From Bryoerythrophyllum caledonicum (Eukaryota; Streptophyta; Bryopsida; Pottiales; Pottiaceae): DNA of 64,000 bases. The DNA lies in the NCBI GenBank assembly GCA_963971425.1, contig OZ020519.1, positions 6,588,028 through 6,652,027 of the forward strand, written 5' to 3'. The position numbers were made by a program, and so were the translations under genes. Positions 20,851-33,177 of the stretch are shown here, piece by piece. The notes beneath the pieces were generated by a model. That model saw nothing but the letters and a program-made list of their open reading frames with translations. It was not told the origin of the DNA and searched no databases. The stretch's first letter is position 1; each line of letters opens with the position of its first letter.

Positions 20851-23367
20851 AAGAGTACTACATGCCCCACATAGAAATAGTATTGTCTACGTCATGTAGC
20901 TTTGGATGCTGTTGAAAGGAGGGACGGAAGAATTACAGTATAATTAGAGTTTGTTATTTTTTTAAATAATAGATTTGACTTGTAAGATTTGTTTGCAGAC
21001 ATGTCACATGAGCGGTCAACATTCATTTGCATGTGTGTGTGTGGGTACTAATTCTGTGGCCTGACACCATCGGATGCAATTCAGTGGTGGTCTGTACCGA
21101 GCGTGATGTGAAATCATGCGCGCTATAACTCACAGTCGACCATCTGCGCTTGATCACTTGGAGAATTATGGCCTATTCTATCATTGGAGGGACCCCAATG
21201 ATCTGATGATCTAGTAATATTGCTTCAAGAATATGAGTTGAATTGATAAATGAGTATAATCAAATAGCGGTGATTTACACCTAGTTTGGGTGTGAAATGA
21301 TGATGGTAATATGAAGTAGTAAGGTGGAGCGACTCATGACTGTTCTTTTAAGTCAAATGGGGTCTAAAATGTAAGTCATAGGAAACTATGCAAAAAGATG
21401 AAGAACTGGGAATGAAGCTTTATGAGTAATGTTTCAATATTAATCTTAAAGGTGCCAACTTGATATGGAATTTGAAAGCCCTAAAATCCATCAAAAGTTG
21501 AACCGCGTTGTAGAGTATGTGCTACTTGTCATGGAGTTGGGTCGGATTTTGTGCTCCCCTGTTGACCAATGCTAGGGCTAACCGCCAGTAAAAGCGAGAA
21601 GGCATGCCATGCATTACCCAAAATCACACCAGCACGTCGAGACTTTTGAGCAAGGCCATTGATGACAAGCTCAAATGAGGTGAAGCAACCTAAAGTTGCA
21701 CACCTTCATGTCCCAATGCCGCCCCTAAGTATTTCTAGTGACAACTATCCAAAATTTATGTTGATTAATTCGTGTCAAACTTCACCATTTCATACATACT
21801 CTTCAAAATTGATTTTTGTGGTGGTGTGTTAACGGGTTGTTCCACCTTGCATTCAAGATGTACCATCATAAATAGGGAGGAGGTTAATTTAGGTGTTGAA
21901 TGATAAGAGTATTTGATATTATTGTTCACCTCAAAAGAGTGCACTATTCAGCTCTACAATACTACTATTGAGCTCCATTGAACCCTACCCAGCTACGCGA
22001 GACTCAAGTTTTTGATGTCAAAGCACCATAACATTTCCCGTACAAGTCCTAAATAGGAAAAAAAGAATCCCCGTAAGGATAACCCCCATTCCTATCATAA
22101 CAAAATTTCAAGGATATATCTTCAAAATTATTTCTTTTGGAACCTGACTAAACTCAATCTGTAACTGGCAGTTACAAATAGTCCTCACGGTTTTGAAAAA
22201 TAAAAATAAAAATGTCCATTTGTTTCAAGAGAATACAAGTTTATCCACTTATTTACAATCGACAATTTCTTGTGGATGAAGAATATAAAAGTGTGAGGGT
22301 TTTGGGGGAGTGCGATTGGATCAGATTTATCATCTGGGATTCCGTCTCTGATTAACTTAATTCCAATGTCAAATCTGGCACAAGCACACCTCAGGTATTA
22401 CATCTGAGATTCTGTTCAAGGTTGATGAGGATCATGGAGTGCATGTGTGAGGGCCAACTCCCAACCTTTGAGTATGTTTACGCAAGTTTATGTGTTTGTT
22501 TGGACAAGAAGTACCGTACCTTTCGTGTACATTTAGATATTGCAGGTAACGAATAACTTATTCCTCAGCTAGTTTCTAGTTGCAGCTAACTTACAACTTT
22601 GTTGACATGTAATCTTTTCTAAGTTGAAATCTCTACTAAGTTTTAGAGCTTCCGAGCACTAAAACGGAATGTGCCGAGCACTAATACCGAATGTGGTTAC
22701 TGAAAAAAAGAATTGGCAGGTCAAGTGCAAGGACAAGTTGTCCCCACCAATTCACAGGGAAGATGCTAGGATTGGCTATGTCATTGAGACTTGAGGATAT
22801 GCAGCCATGATTACTTTGTCTAAGGTAGAATGAGGCAAAAAAAACCGCACTCTATTAGGTCTATTATTTGGCATTTGATAATACTTTTGGAGGACGTATG
22901 ACACTTTGAATTTTTGAAGTGGTGTTGGTGAGGAGCCATTTTCCACTTTTTAGACACTTTGACCGCATATTTTTATGTTACAATGTGGTAGTAACTGTTT
23001 AGACACTTCGAACACATATTTATATGTTCCGCATACTTATATGTTTTTAATCCCTTCTCACTTTTTATCACCCCCATCCACATGTGCCATACTTAGCTAT
23101 AACTTACACGAGGGATGAGTGAATAATGCTTCAAATAGAACAATTATATGGAGACATAAGGGGTACTAACAAAATGGATGAGAAAGTCTTGACTATTTAA
23201 CTTATGAAGGACCAAGTTTCTATCCAGGGGACATTTCTTTTCACTTTGACTGCAACTATCTTTCAATTGGTACGGTCAAATTTCACAATATGTTTACCAC
23301 ATCATCTCATATAAATGTAAGAGAAGATCCTACGGTTATGTTCTCAAAACGTTCATCATGGCAGTTT
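20851..23367. other. Intergenic, nothing recognised
   Basis: About 2.5 kb of AT-rich DNA without coding signal. The part at 21480-21880 contains GAGCTTTATGAG, GATATGGAATTTGAAAGCCC and GGCAAGGCCATTGATGACAAGCTC-like words, shared weakly with the inside of the H2 elements. It may be a very old H2 copy. Confidence 0.4.
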
Positions 23368-24316
23368 TTAACCCCTAAATTTCCAATAGTCCCCTTGGGA
23401 GACTCTAGAAGGTTTGGGCAGGTTCCTATGGTGTCATTTTATAATATTTTTCTTTGAATTTTTTAATGTAGTTGGATATTACTAAAAGCTTTGTGGGAGT
23501 CAATTTTTTCCTAAATCCGACATTTTATGAAAAAGTTATAGGGTTTTGAAGTTCAAATGGGGAGAGCGGGCAAGTCGGGCAACTCCAAAAACTTTCGCTA
23601 GGACACTCTATTGAATGTGAGATTTTCAATACTAGTTGATAATATTATTTCCATCATATTGTCCAAAAAAATCTCTTGTCTTTAGTGAAGAAAGGCATAT
23701 AAATCCAAGTCAAACATTTTCACACATTATCGCACATTGTCGGGCAAGGTACCATAAAAACTTCTTTTTTTTCACATAAAACTTTGAGACCATTGTATTT
23801 TTTACTTTTTATTTTTTCCGCAACATTATGTGGTGTAAACCTTCTTATTGACCATTCGGATTCTCATTCTAAAACATACCAAGTTCACAAAAAATTATAA
23901 CGCAATCTGACAACTTTGAACCTCCACTCCTTCCTCAATTTTATTGAATATGCTTTATCCCTTTTCTATCTCTAAAAATTGGAGTGCAAGGAGCTAATAC
24001 CATGCTTGACACAACGGTAATGTATTTAGACCTTGTGTGGTGCAAAAATCTAACACCAAGTGAAGTCAAAGTCTGCCGATCCACTAAACGCAGAGAAGAA
24101 GATGGACCCTTTTCACTACTTCAAACACTATAATATTACAATCCGTGCGGCCAAATTTCATGAAATTTTGTAAGTAATTTACTTGATAAGTCTTAATTGA
24201 GATCCTATAGTTAAAACTAGAAGTAAAAGTTTTTTGTTCGGTCCTTACTCATTGCACTAAAATGAGCAATTTTGATGTGTTTGTGTGTGAATTTGTCAAA
24301 GAAATTTAGGGGTTAA
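23368..24316 (+). mobile_element. T1 element, complete, intact TTAA both sides
   Basis: TTAA|CCCCTAAATTTCC at 23368 and GAAATTTAGGGG|TTAA at 24316, 941 bp between. The inverted ends agree over about 12 bp. This is the best-preserved copy for defining the ends. Confidence 0.8.
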
Positions 24317-24642
24317 TCAATAGAGTAGAGATTCCTCTAAAATGCCTTGTTACTATAGCGGTTAAGTACAGTACAGTATGTCTTTGGTGACATGTACATT
24401 TCTAAAAAGCCATACAGCAGCACTGCATCTGCAAGTCAGACTCTACTAAAGTTTCGTCCACTCCACAAGTTATGATAAGGAACAAGGATGTGTGTGCAGG
24501 GTGGAGTGGCCCGAGCATTCATGTGAGTGGGCTATGGATGTGGGCTACTGCCAAGCGACGGTACAACCAAGCAAAACAATAGCATGTGGACATGGGGTGA
24601 GGAGGATTGGCTGTGAAAGTTCACCGGTTTATTCCAGACCCC

Positions 24643-25167
24643 ACTAAGGTAGAGGCACCCAATTCCGATCACTTAAGCCTGTTCGGGACGCAAATGACAT
24701 TGTATGTCAAAAACATTTATGTAGAAAGATGCCGAATTAGGAATGAAACTCAACAAATATTTTTTTTTGAATTTAATCACAAAGATTTGGAATTGATATA
24801 GATTTTAAAAGATCATAAACCACTGGAGCCCATAATCAAACTCTAGCGTAGGTGAAATTTGGTGCCCTCCTTTGCCCAATGTCAATAAGTGAGACTGAGT
24901 AAAAGAGAGAGGACATGCCATGGATAACCAACTCATGGAGGGTACCCAATGCCGATTACTTTTGAGGCAAGGCCACCAATGAGAGCTCAATTGAGGTGGA
25001 GCAACCCAAAATTGCACACTTCATGATCCAATGCCAATAATGACTAGGGTTTTCAGATTTTGAGATATCCGCTCTGGGTCGGTTCATGCGCCATTTCATG
25101 CACCATGCCATGCATACTCTACTGATCGGAATTGGATGGCGGATTGGAATTGGGTGCTTCTACCTTA
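24643..25167. mobile_element. H2 MITE
   Basis: 525 bp. The left end TAAGGTAGAGGCACCCAATT is mirrored at the right by AATTGGGTGCTTCTACCTTA. The second copy at 51137-51670 is closely alike throughout (for example AAACATTTATGTAGAAAGAT and GAGAGCTCAATTGAGGTGGA). TAA/TTA flanks suit PIF/Harbinger. No transposase. Confidence 0.8.
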
Positions 25168-25547
25168 TTTCTACCCCATGAGCAATACATCACAGTTGAC
25201 ACAGGGGGCTTCAATCCTTCCCCCTGTTGCCTGGCTGCCCGACCTCCCGCTGCCAGTGTGACAACCCCATTAACCTATTCTCCGGCACGCCATTGGGGCT
25301 CCCCACCCTGCCCCTCCCACTCAATCCCAGCCCTAAACCATCCACATGCAACTCTTCTCCAACGCCCACATTAGGCCGACGTACATGACTACCATATGGG
25401 GCTTCATCTCCCACATATGGTCCCTAAAAGTTTGGATTTGGCTCCTCATGCCCACATGAGTTTCACAATAAATCCGATGTGGTTCCAAACCAAACCATTT
25501 GGTTACCTTCTTCTGATTTACCTTTTTAACCATAATATTACCACAAT

Positions 25548-25675
25548 GTTCCCAATGCGTTCCCAACGAGTTCCCATGTTGTTCCCCAAAGTTCCCACCG
25601 TGTTCCCCAATGCATTCCCAGTGTTCTCAGTGCTTTCTCCATGTTCCCAAAGAGTTCCCAATGCGTTTACACTTG
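25548..25675. repeat. Degenerate 11-13 bp repeat, GTTCCCAA-type
   Basis: About ten imperfect units: GTTCCCAATGC, GTTCCCAACGA, GTTCCCATGTT, GTTCCCCAAA, GTTCCCACCGT and so on. The run sits in DNA with no other gene sign. Confidence 0.75.
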
Positions 25676-26744
25676 GGAACCAATTTACATATTTTAAATT
25701 TATCCAAATTTACCTTTTGTTTGTTGGGGCTCCCAAGCGGAGGCTCATCCGCACCATGTGCGTCTGCCTATTAAGTACGCCTAACCCATATTGAAATCTA
25801 TTGCACCTAAAACCTTGAGCTCTGCACGTAGAGAATCCATCTCATGTTAGAGTGTGCTTCTTCGTGAAGGAAACTATACACTAAACCCTCGTGTATACCC
25901 TAAAGTTGTACCTCGTCCAAGTGTAATGCCATGAATAACAACATTTATAACAGATGGATCAAGAACATGACGACAACAACGTGATCCAAGTGGATGAGAA
26001 GGGTAGGGTGGATAAGATAGCAAAGAGGGGATGTGTGCAAGGAAGAGGTTAAGGTCAGGCGGGTGAGCCGAGGAACTATAATGGCGAGCAGGAGGCTACA
26101 ATGGCAGGGATGCGTGCCACATTGGCGATGGGAGGTGTAGTTTATGAGGAAATGAAATTTGTCACGATCGGCGCATGGAGGTGTTTGTATAAGTGATTTT
26201 TGGTTAGAAACCACCTAGAGTGTTGTGGAGTTACCAAAAGGCGTACAACTTAGCCTTAATTAGTGATTAGGGCTAAGGTCAGTGCCTTGTGATGGCTAGG
26301 TCAACGGTGGTATCTTTTGACACCTCATTTGAGACTTGGAGCCCAATTGACCTCTACGTGTCGTTGAAGGAGACTCATCTTTCTCAAGTTGAGTCTTCCA
26401 TGTAATGAAATGAGGGTGTGTACATGTTGCACATCATAAGCCTCATTGATATCATGCTTTCACTCTTGAAGAGTGGCATGGACTCGACTTATTGTGACTT
26501 ATAAGTGGTTTTTACTAATTTATTACTTGAGAAAGATCACCACTTTGATATGAGTGTAGTCTTAGTGGATTTCTAATACTTAAAACCGTCAATACCATAT
26601 CACAGCTATATTTAAATGTTGATTTTGTTGCAAGAACTCAAGCTTGTTTAGAAGGGAATGGATGAAAGTTAGAGATAAGGTTATAACAGAAGGTGGAGAG
26701 CAAACCAATGGAGATAGAGTTGGATGATATTTTGTTGACTCTTA
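25676..26744. other. Intergenic, nothing firm
   Basis: No recognisable gene. Short ORFs only. Confidence 0.35.
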
Positions 26745-27150
26745 CCTCATCCACAGAGAGTGGGAGCCTTCATCCAAATCCACTTCCTTGGGAGTTTGTG
26801 AGCTAAAGAGGAAGGTGGACGTCGACTTGGAGTTCTAGAAGCGGGAGAGGTGTTTGAACAAGCTGCAGGAGCAAGGAGAGAGTTGACCATGTGAATGCAA
26901 CGGGATCGGGTGCGCGGTGCGACGAGGAAGGTGACGGAGTCGGCGGGGATTGTCAATGCGAAGCGGAGCATTCTCATGTACCGTGAGGCGGTGGAGTTGT
27001 AGCTGTAGGCGATTAAGAAGCACAACTATTTCGTGGTGGTGAGCGCATTGGGGTTGGACGTGTGCCAACTCCTGTGGCAGGTGACGTTCGTGAGCCTGTC
27101 CGAGGATTTGGCTAAGTTTGGGCAAGGTCGACCAACACACCATCGCATCT
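26745..27150 (+). pseudogene. Unidentified decayed coding sequence, GC-richer
   Basis: One plus-strand frame reads as protein-like pieces split by TGA/TAG codons: MQRDRVRGATRKVTESAG, IVNAKRSILMYREAVEL and IKKHNYFVVVSALGLDVCQL, then LWQVTFVSLSEDLAKFGQG. It is helix-like with many charged residues, and GC is higher than in the surroundings. The family is not recognised. Several of its stops would be CAG/CGA/TGG codons by single transitions, as expected for methylation-driven decay. Confidence 0.4.
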
Positions 27151-28541
27151 AGTTTTGGGTCGCAGGCGTTGAGTCTGCAAAATGAATAGGGATTGCCCTG
27201 AGACGGTGCACAATGTTAATGTCTATGTGCTACGGAGGGTGCGATTCATGCAACAAACTTGTGAGCAGGCGCCGGGTGTGGGAGTCTCAAACTCCCACTT
27301 GGTAGCCCCTACCAAAAAAATTAGCTAAAATTGTGATTTTTAGTTTGGATAACCGGCAAAGTAGTTAGTATTGCATAGAAGTAGATTGTATAGCAGTTAG
27401 TGAAAGTAGGAGAATGCTTAACTAGTTAATTAGTGTTATAATGGTGAGAAAACCAGACCTTAAAACAACCAAGTTTTATGCCCGGTAAAACCTAAAAAGA
27501 ATGCCCGGAAGGAATCTCCGAGAAAAGGATCTATTTCACCACTTGGGCTAAATTAGCTAGTCAAAGTTTTCCACAGATAGATAGATTAATTATAGTTTTT
27601 CCTTCTAATTGTTTAGGTTTTTTTTTTAGTTTAGTATTTGTTAGAGACTTAAATTCTTATTCAAAAGAATAGGAGTTTACTTTTATATGAAAGAAAAAGA
27701 TAAAAAGGAGAAAAAAAATTAAAATAAAATAAAAATCCCTAGGGTTTTGAATTTTGCAACATGGAGTTTGAATTTTGCAAACTAGGATTTGTGGAAGATT
27801 GTGGTGGAAGGGGTTTTAGACACAAAAGAGATGGTGATTATCGGGCGTGGAGGTGGTGCAAGGAGGTCCACATCTGCAGCGAGAAGATTCAGAGACTAAA
27901 CCACAATTTGCAAGGAGGTTGCGGTCGCAGCAAGGAGGTGGCAAGAATTGTGAAGAAAATGATTCTTGTCAATTGATGGATTTTCTTGTTTGTACAACTT
28001 CCTCGTTTGTAAGATCTCTCCTCATTTTCCTTTTCCCGAGGTGAATTCCGGTTGCCTTCTTTCCGGTCTAGAGAAAAGTCTCTCGGTAGACTCTACTTAG
28101 GCCTCGTACGTCCTGAATCTTGAATTCTTGTTACTCGTGCATCTACTCTTTGTCCCATCATTTATTTTCCATTGTCCCGGCCTTTAGGCAAGTCTCCTTT
28201 TGTGTTCTCCCTACTCTTCCCCTTTTCCTAATTTTGCCTAGAATTTCCATATTTTTCCCGGTCTCTTTGGTCTCTCGGAAAACCCCCTTCAAAATTTTTT
28301 ATTCTCCTAACATAATCATCTCGTTTGCTTGAAGTGGTTAATTGTTACTTTATTTTATTAGTTGTATTTCTAGATATGTGAGATGCCTACGTCCACGTTA
28401 ATCTAGAAAAGTGTTCTAGAGAGAGTACACCGGATGCCCGGTATACTTGTGTTTTCCAGGCCAGACCGAAAATTGTGATAAGTTGGTAGGGTGATTGGTG
28501 GAAGTACATGCACATCCGGAAGTTAGTCCATTCCGAACAAC
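27151..28541. other. Non-coding DNA before a decayed ORF
   Basis: AT-rich, with A/T runs at 27600-27740 and many CCGG-containing words from 27470 on. It could be the LTR/leader of the retroelement-like sequence that follows, but I could not find a matching second LTR. Confidence 0.3.
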
Positions 28542-29640
28542 ATGTCTAAATCGGTGACATTGAAGCTCTCCAAGATTGACCCTAACAAGTGCGAGGGGAC
28601 GGAGCAAGGAGGAGAGTTGGAGGAAGACCTCACCCGGATTGGTTGCATGAGATATTATGAGAAACCTTGGGTCTTCTAGGAGGAATATGCGGCTGCAGAG
28701 TTACTACCTTCTAAGACACTCCGGGGAGTCTACCGAGCTTATCCCCCGACATGGACCAGAGAAGTATGGCGTAATACGTACTCTTTCCAAGAAGAGGAGA
28801 GATGGACACCCGGGGTCAACCGGGAGTTCCTGAATAAGCACTTATCAAACTCCTACGACGTATTGGAATGCTACCAGAGTGATCAATTCACAAACAACCG
28901 ATTGACGAGGGTGGTTGAGTTTTTGAACCCAATCTCCCACCTCAACGATGTGAAAGAATCAAAACACGGCTAGCCACAACCTACATATAGGCATTCTTCG
29001 AGGATTCCTTCCCAGCAGAAGATTTTTATTGGAAGAAGCGTTTTTGCCACAGCTCCGGGCAATTCAACAAGGTGGATGTTCCAAGACTTTCTTGACTCCA
29101 TACTTCATGCATTTGTTTGAGTATTATGACCGTCTGGAGCCGGAAGAAAAGAAGATTTGGAGGTAAGGGATGGTTTTCCAGGACAATGCTCCCCGGGCCT
29201 TTTTCTAAAGTACGGTTGGCGCTACCGGCAAATCAACAAGAAGCGCCATCATCCCGGTCACTCTAGAAAGATGGTAGGTCATTCCGATCTCACTATGGAA
29301 ATCCACCACCACCACCCCGTCCATCCAAGAATCTCACACTAATGAAGAACATAGCTAAGTTCTCCCGGGATGTGATCTGGGATGTCTAGCAGATGCAGAT
29401 GGAGCTTCTAGAGGCAAGGAGTTTTTAGAGGGCTCTCTAGAAGGTGTTTGGAGTTGAAAAAACATAAGACATTTTAGCTATAGCCCAGGAGGTCCAGGAA
29501 CAGTTCACGAAAGTGATGAGGGATCTTCAGACATCCCAGAAGGAGCACTTTGGTACGAAGGTCAAGGCATAGGAGACTATGGTCGCACTAACCAAGCTGC
29601 TTGTTGGACAAACGAGTGCCACCATACCAATGTAAGACCA
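28542..29640 (+). pseudogene. Unidentified decayed ORF, retroelement-like
   Basis: Starting with an ATG at 28542 (MSKSVTLKLSKIDPNKCEG), one frame stays protein-like for about 140 codons with one TAG. It includes LRGVYRAYPPTWTREVW, RNTYSFQEEERWTPGVNREF and LTRVVEFLNPISHLNDVK. After a stop near 28970 the sense moves frame (AFFEDSFPAEDFYWKKR, TPYFMHLFEYYDRLEPEE), with further stops and shifts to about 29640. I do not recognise the protein. Length, position and decay would fit the first (gag-like) protein of a dead retroelement. Confidence 0.45.
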
Positions 29641-29691
29641 GAGCCAAATTAGGAAGAAGATAAGGTTTGTGTATACTAGTTTTCTTTCTTC

Positions 29692-30017
29692 AAAAGATCT
29701 TCACTCAATGTTCAATGAATGGAGCGGATTCTCAATCTTCCAAGGAGTGGGGTATAAAAGTCTATAGGAGACAACGAGGTCTCCCGGTAAATCCTTCCGA
29801 GAAGGAACCAGATGATCTTTCCTTCTCACAAACGAATTCTTTGGCTGAATCTCCGGTAGTTATGCTTGTTGATCCGGTGGAGACTTCTCATGTATCGGTG
29901 GATACTCCCAATATACCGATAGATACTCCCAATCTACCGGTAGACCTCCCGGTTGAAACTTCCAACCTTCCGATGGATACTCTTGACTATGTACCCGTCG
30001 GTACCTCCAATCTTTGA
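29692..30017 (+). other. ORF with PVDTPN-like repeats, uncertain
   Basis: A plus-strand open frame downstream of the decayed ORF encodes a run of short imperfect repeats (VSVDTPNIPIDTPNLPVD, LPVETSNLPMDT) after a polar start. It has no domain and may be the continuation of the same dead element. Weak evidence of a real gene. Confidence 0.25.
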
Positions 30018-33000
30018 GTCAATCTTTCCTTGGATCTACCGGAGAATAAATCTATTCTTTCGGATAAGTCTTCTGGATGAGCCTATGTTATATGCTACTC
30101 TGGATTTATCTTATCGATTGATAGGATGTTGCTAGATGCGATAGATAAACGCTAGGGTGGGAGTAATGATGTCCATGAGGCCCCATTGTGCACCTGATCA
30201 CTACCACTTAAGTGAATTCTCCGACTACCTACTGATGTTAAAGTATGTTTTTACCGGTCTCGAACCGGGAGTCTTCCTGTTTATCAGTCTAACTGATAAT
30301 CTGCCAGTGACTAGGCAACCCTCAATTCTAGAGTCTAGATGCCGTTTCCCACCTTTCGTAGATCTAGTTTTTGGAGAGTAGCTAGTATCCTTTGTGTACT
30401 TAAGGAGCCTTGGGCTCTTGGTTTAAGAGCTCTTCTCTTTGTTGCTTTGCTTGTGTTTTGCCTTCATTGTTTATGTCTAGAGTCATTGTTGAGCTTGTGT
30501 AAGTAAAAAGGGAGGAAGTTGAGTCCTCCTCGTGGATCTTTGCTAGGATGTACAAGGTTGTGATTTGTCGAGTGTTATGTGGTTGAATGTGAGGTAAGGC
30601 TTCCGGACGTAGTAGGATATCCGGGCTAGATGGTGGAGTAAAATCTAGGATCTATTTTAAACCCTATACCGGTTGGACCAAGTAGAGTTGCTTATCGGAT
30701 GGAATCCGAGAAGCCCACTACTATTTATGATAGCATCCTTTAAGTCGGAAGTGTTTGGATTGGTGGGGAAGAAGGATGACATCTCTCCTCTTGGTACACT
30801 AGGAGAGATCCCGGCTAAGCCTCAGTCTGGAGTATTCCCGATTTTCTACCCTTACAATGGATGAGATCCCTTGATACCCATAGAAAGTCATCTTGCTTCT
30901 GTGAATTACTTAGCACTAGATTGTTGTGATTCTTGTATTTTCCTTGTTTAATTGATTAGGTGTGGTGTAGTTGGAATCCGGCTTTGCGTAACCGATTTAC
31001 CGGAACTGTTTTCCGGGTTGTTTCCGTGACTATTTTCCAGTAAATTGTGAGGGCCGGTGAACTGGCTGCAACCTTTTAACTCTTTCATGGTGTGGAGTTA
31101 GGTTCTGGAGATTGTGGCCCCTGGACTTCGAGAACGGAGGGCACTGACTATCCAGGCATTATAAAAACTTACCTGAAAATTACTTTGACGCTCAACAAAG
31201 TTTAAATTAAACATTTGTGGTTACTTGTTACCGGTCACTAAGGTACCAGAGAAGCTATCCTCTCGGATGTGCTGAGGTATTGAGTATGAATTGTCCTTAG
31301 ATTTAGAAAGTTTGACACACGATAAAAATCCTTGGAAACAATTAGGTAAGGTAGGCTTGCTTAAGGTTAATTTTGATTAACTTTGGGAATTACAAACCAC
31401 TGGACTACGACACCGAGAGGCCCCGTTTGAGTGATGGCGCAGTCCGAAGCATGGTTCAGGGTTTATTGCTGCAGTCGGGGCATAATAGCGTCGTAGAGCG
31501 CCCACTGCTCTAGATATTGGAAGAAGATGTGTTCCACAACCAACGGCGACGAATTTGCAGAGTACGGGTCACAGTGGAGAATTCGAGGGACTCTTTATAG
31601 TGCGTGGCGAGTTGCAAGCACCCATGCGGAGGTCAATGAAGGAGATCAGTGTGGAAGCTAGATCTAGAAGTGTCCAGCCATCGGTCACCACAACGACACA
31701 TGTGGAGGTGCAGAAGCTTTCTGCCTCAAAGGAAGCGCGGTGTGGTGAGCATTACCATTCGCACCGAGTTACATTGGCAAGAAAGATGAACCGCATCTGA
31801 ATTCATTTTCCATCTGGAAGATGAACCAACGAAGGCCTGCAAAGGCAATTCAAGGGATTGTGTATCCTTACAAAGCTTGTGTGCATGTTTGTGCGGCTCA
31901 CAGTCGCAGGGTAGGTCATGGTTCGACGAATTGTACGGATGTACATCATCCAAGATCGATAGTATTTGTTAATTGCAATCCAGGGTTCAGCAAACAGAAT
32001 TCATCCAAAATGGATGATGTTGGGTACTCCATCAGCTTGTAGACTAGCGCGACAACTTTCATCTAGGGATGATGAGGTTTTTATCCCCTTCATCCAAGTG
32101 GTTCCATGCAATAAGTACCGGTGTTGTTGCTTAAGGGTCCAAGGTTGACTCTAGTATGGAAGATCACTTTCTTGTCCAAATGCTCTAACTAATTAGAGTA
32201 AGGTGTTGGGGATGTCTTCATATACGGTAATGTATCGTGAAGTGATTCGGATAAAGCCGTAGGTGGCAATCCGGTTGTGCAACACCCACATAACAACCAA
32301 GCAAGTGATTGACACTTGTGGGTTTATTGATAGATAGCCTGTGTACATTTTTGTGCAAGAATTGTACATTTCAAGTGACTTTGATCATTTAAATTTTTGG
32401 GCATTAAGCTAGAACTTGTATAATTTAAGAAAAAGGCCAGCCTCTGGCACGAGATGTTAAAATGCTTTGAGTGGAATTAGATTTCATTCATAGCCTAGAT
32501 GTGGTAGATTTTGCTATCTAGAGGCTTGAAATGTCGTCAACAAGATAAAGTATCCAAAGCCATTTTGGGAGGGGTTGTCGCACAATGGGAGATTGGTCTA
32601 TATTTGTGATGCATGGCATGTTTGTGATGCTCACTGACTTCCCTGTGGTTGAATTGGATCCTTTGGAGAAGAGAATTCCTGCAAATTGAAATCGCATTTG
32701 AAAAATGATAAGTCATTCTTCCCTCGTGGCTAGCTTGAAATACGTGATTGAAGGGTGAAGAACCATCTTTCCCGCGTAGATAGCCCTAAAATATACGTTT
32801 AGAGAATGACAAGTTCATCCTTTCCGCTTGGCTTAGAGCATAAGCTTTGAGAGGATGACAAGCTCACCCTCTCCTTGCTTGACTTGGAAACTTCTCTTCG
32901 TACCCATTTTAATTAGAAGATTAGTTCAATGAGTGTTTCTTGGCGTAGATTTCCGATTTCTACCAAGAATTCGTTGATTGATCGGGAGATTTGATGATGG

Positions 33001-33177
33001 TGCATTGTAGAAAGGAATGATACAATTCTTTTTAGAATCACGTCAGTTCCTTTGACTCTAAGAAACTTGTGGTTTGAATGAAGGTAAAAGGGTAGAAACT
33101 AGTTCATATGGACATCCACTTTAAGACCACTTGATACAACCACGTAAAAAGTATGGGTTGTATTGAGGATATACGAC
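30018..33177. other. Decayed, unrecognised DNA
   Basis: About 3 kb with CCGG-rich composition to about 31100 and ordinary AT-rich DNA after. No LTR pair, primer-binding site, domain or RNA gene could be identified. Short ORFs around 31550-32150 look like chance. Confidence 0.3.

Noticed and set aside
27250..31400. A complete LTR retrotransposon with paired LTRs
   Set aside because: I searched by eye for repeated TG...CA segments at both sides of the decayed ORF and found none. A self-alignment would settle it.
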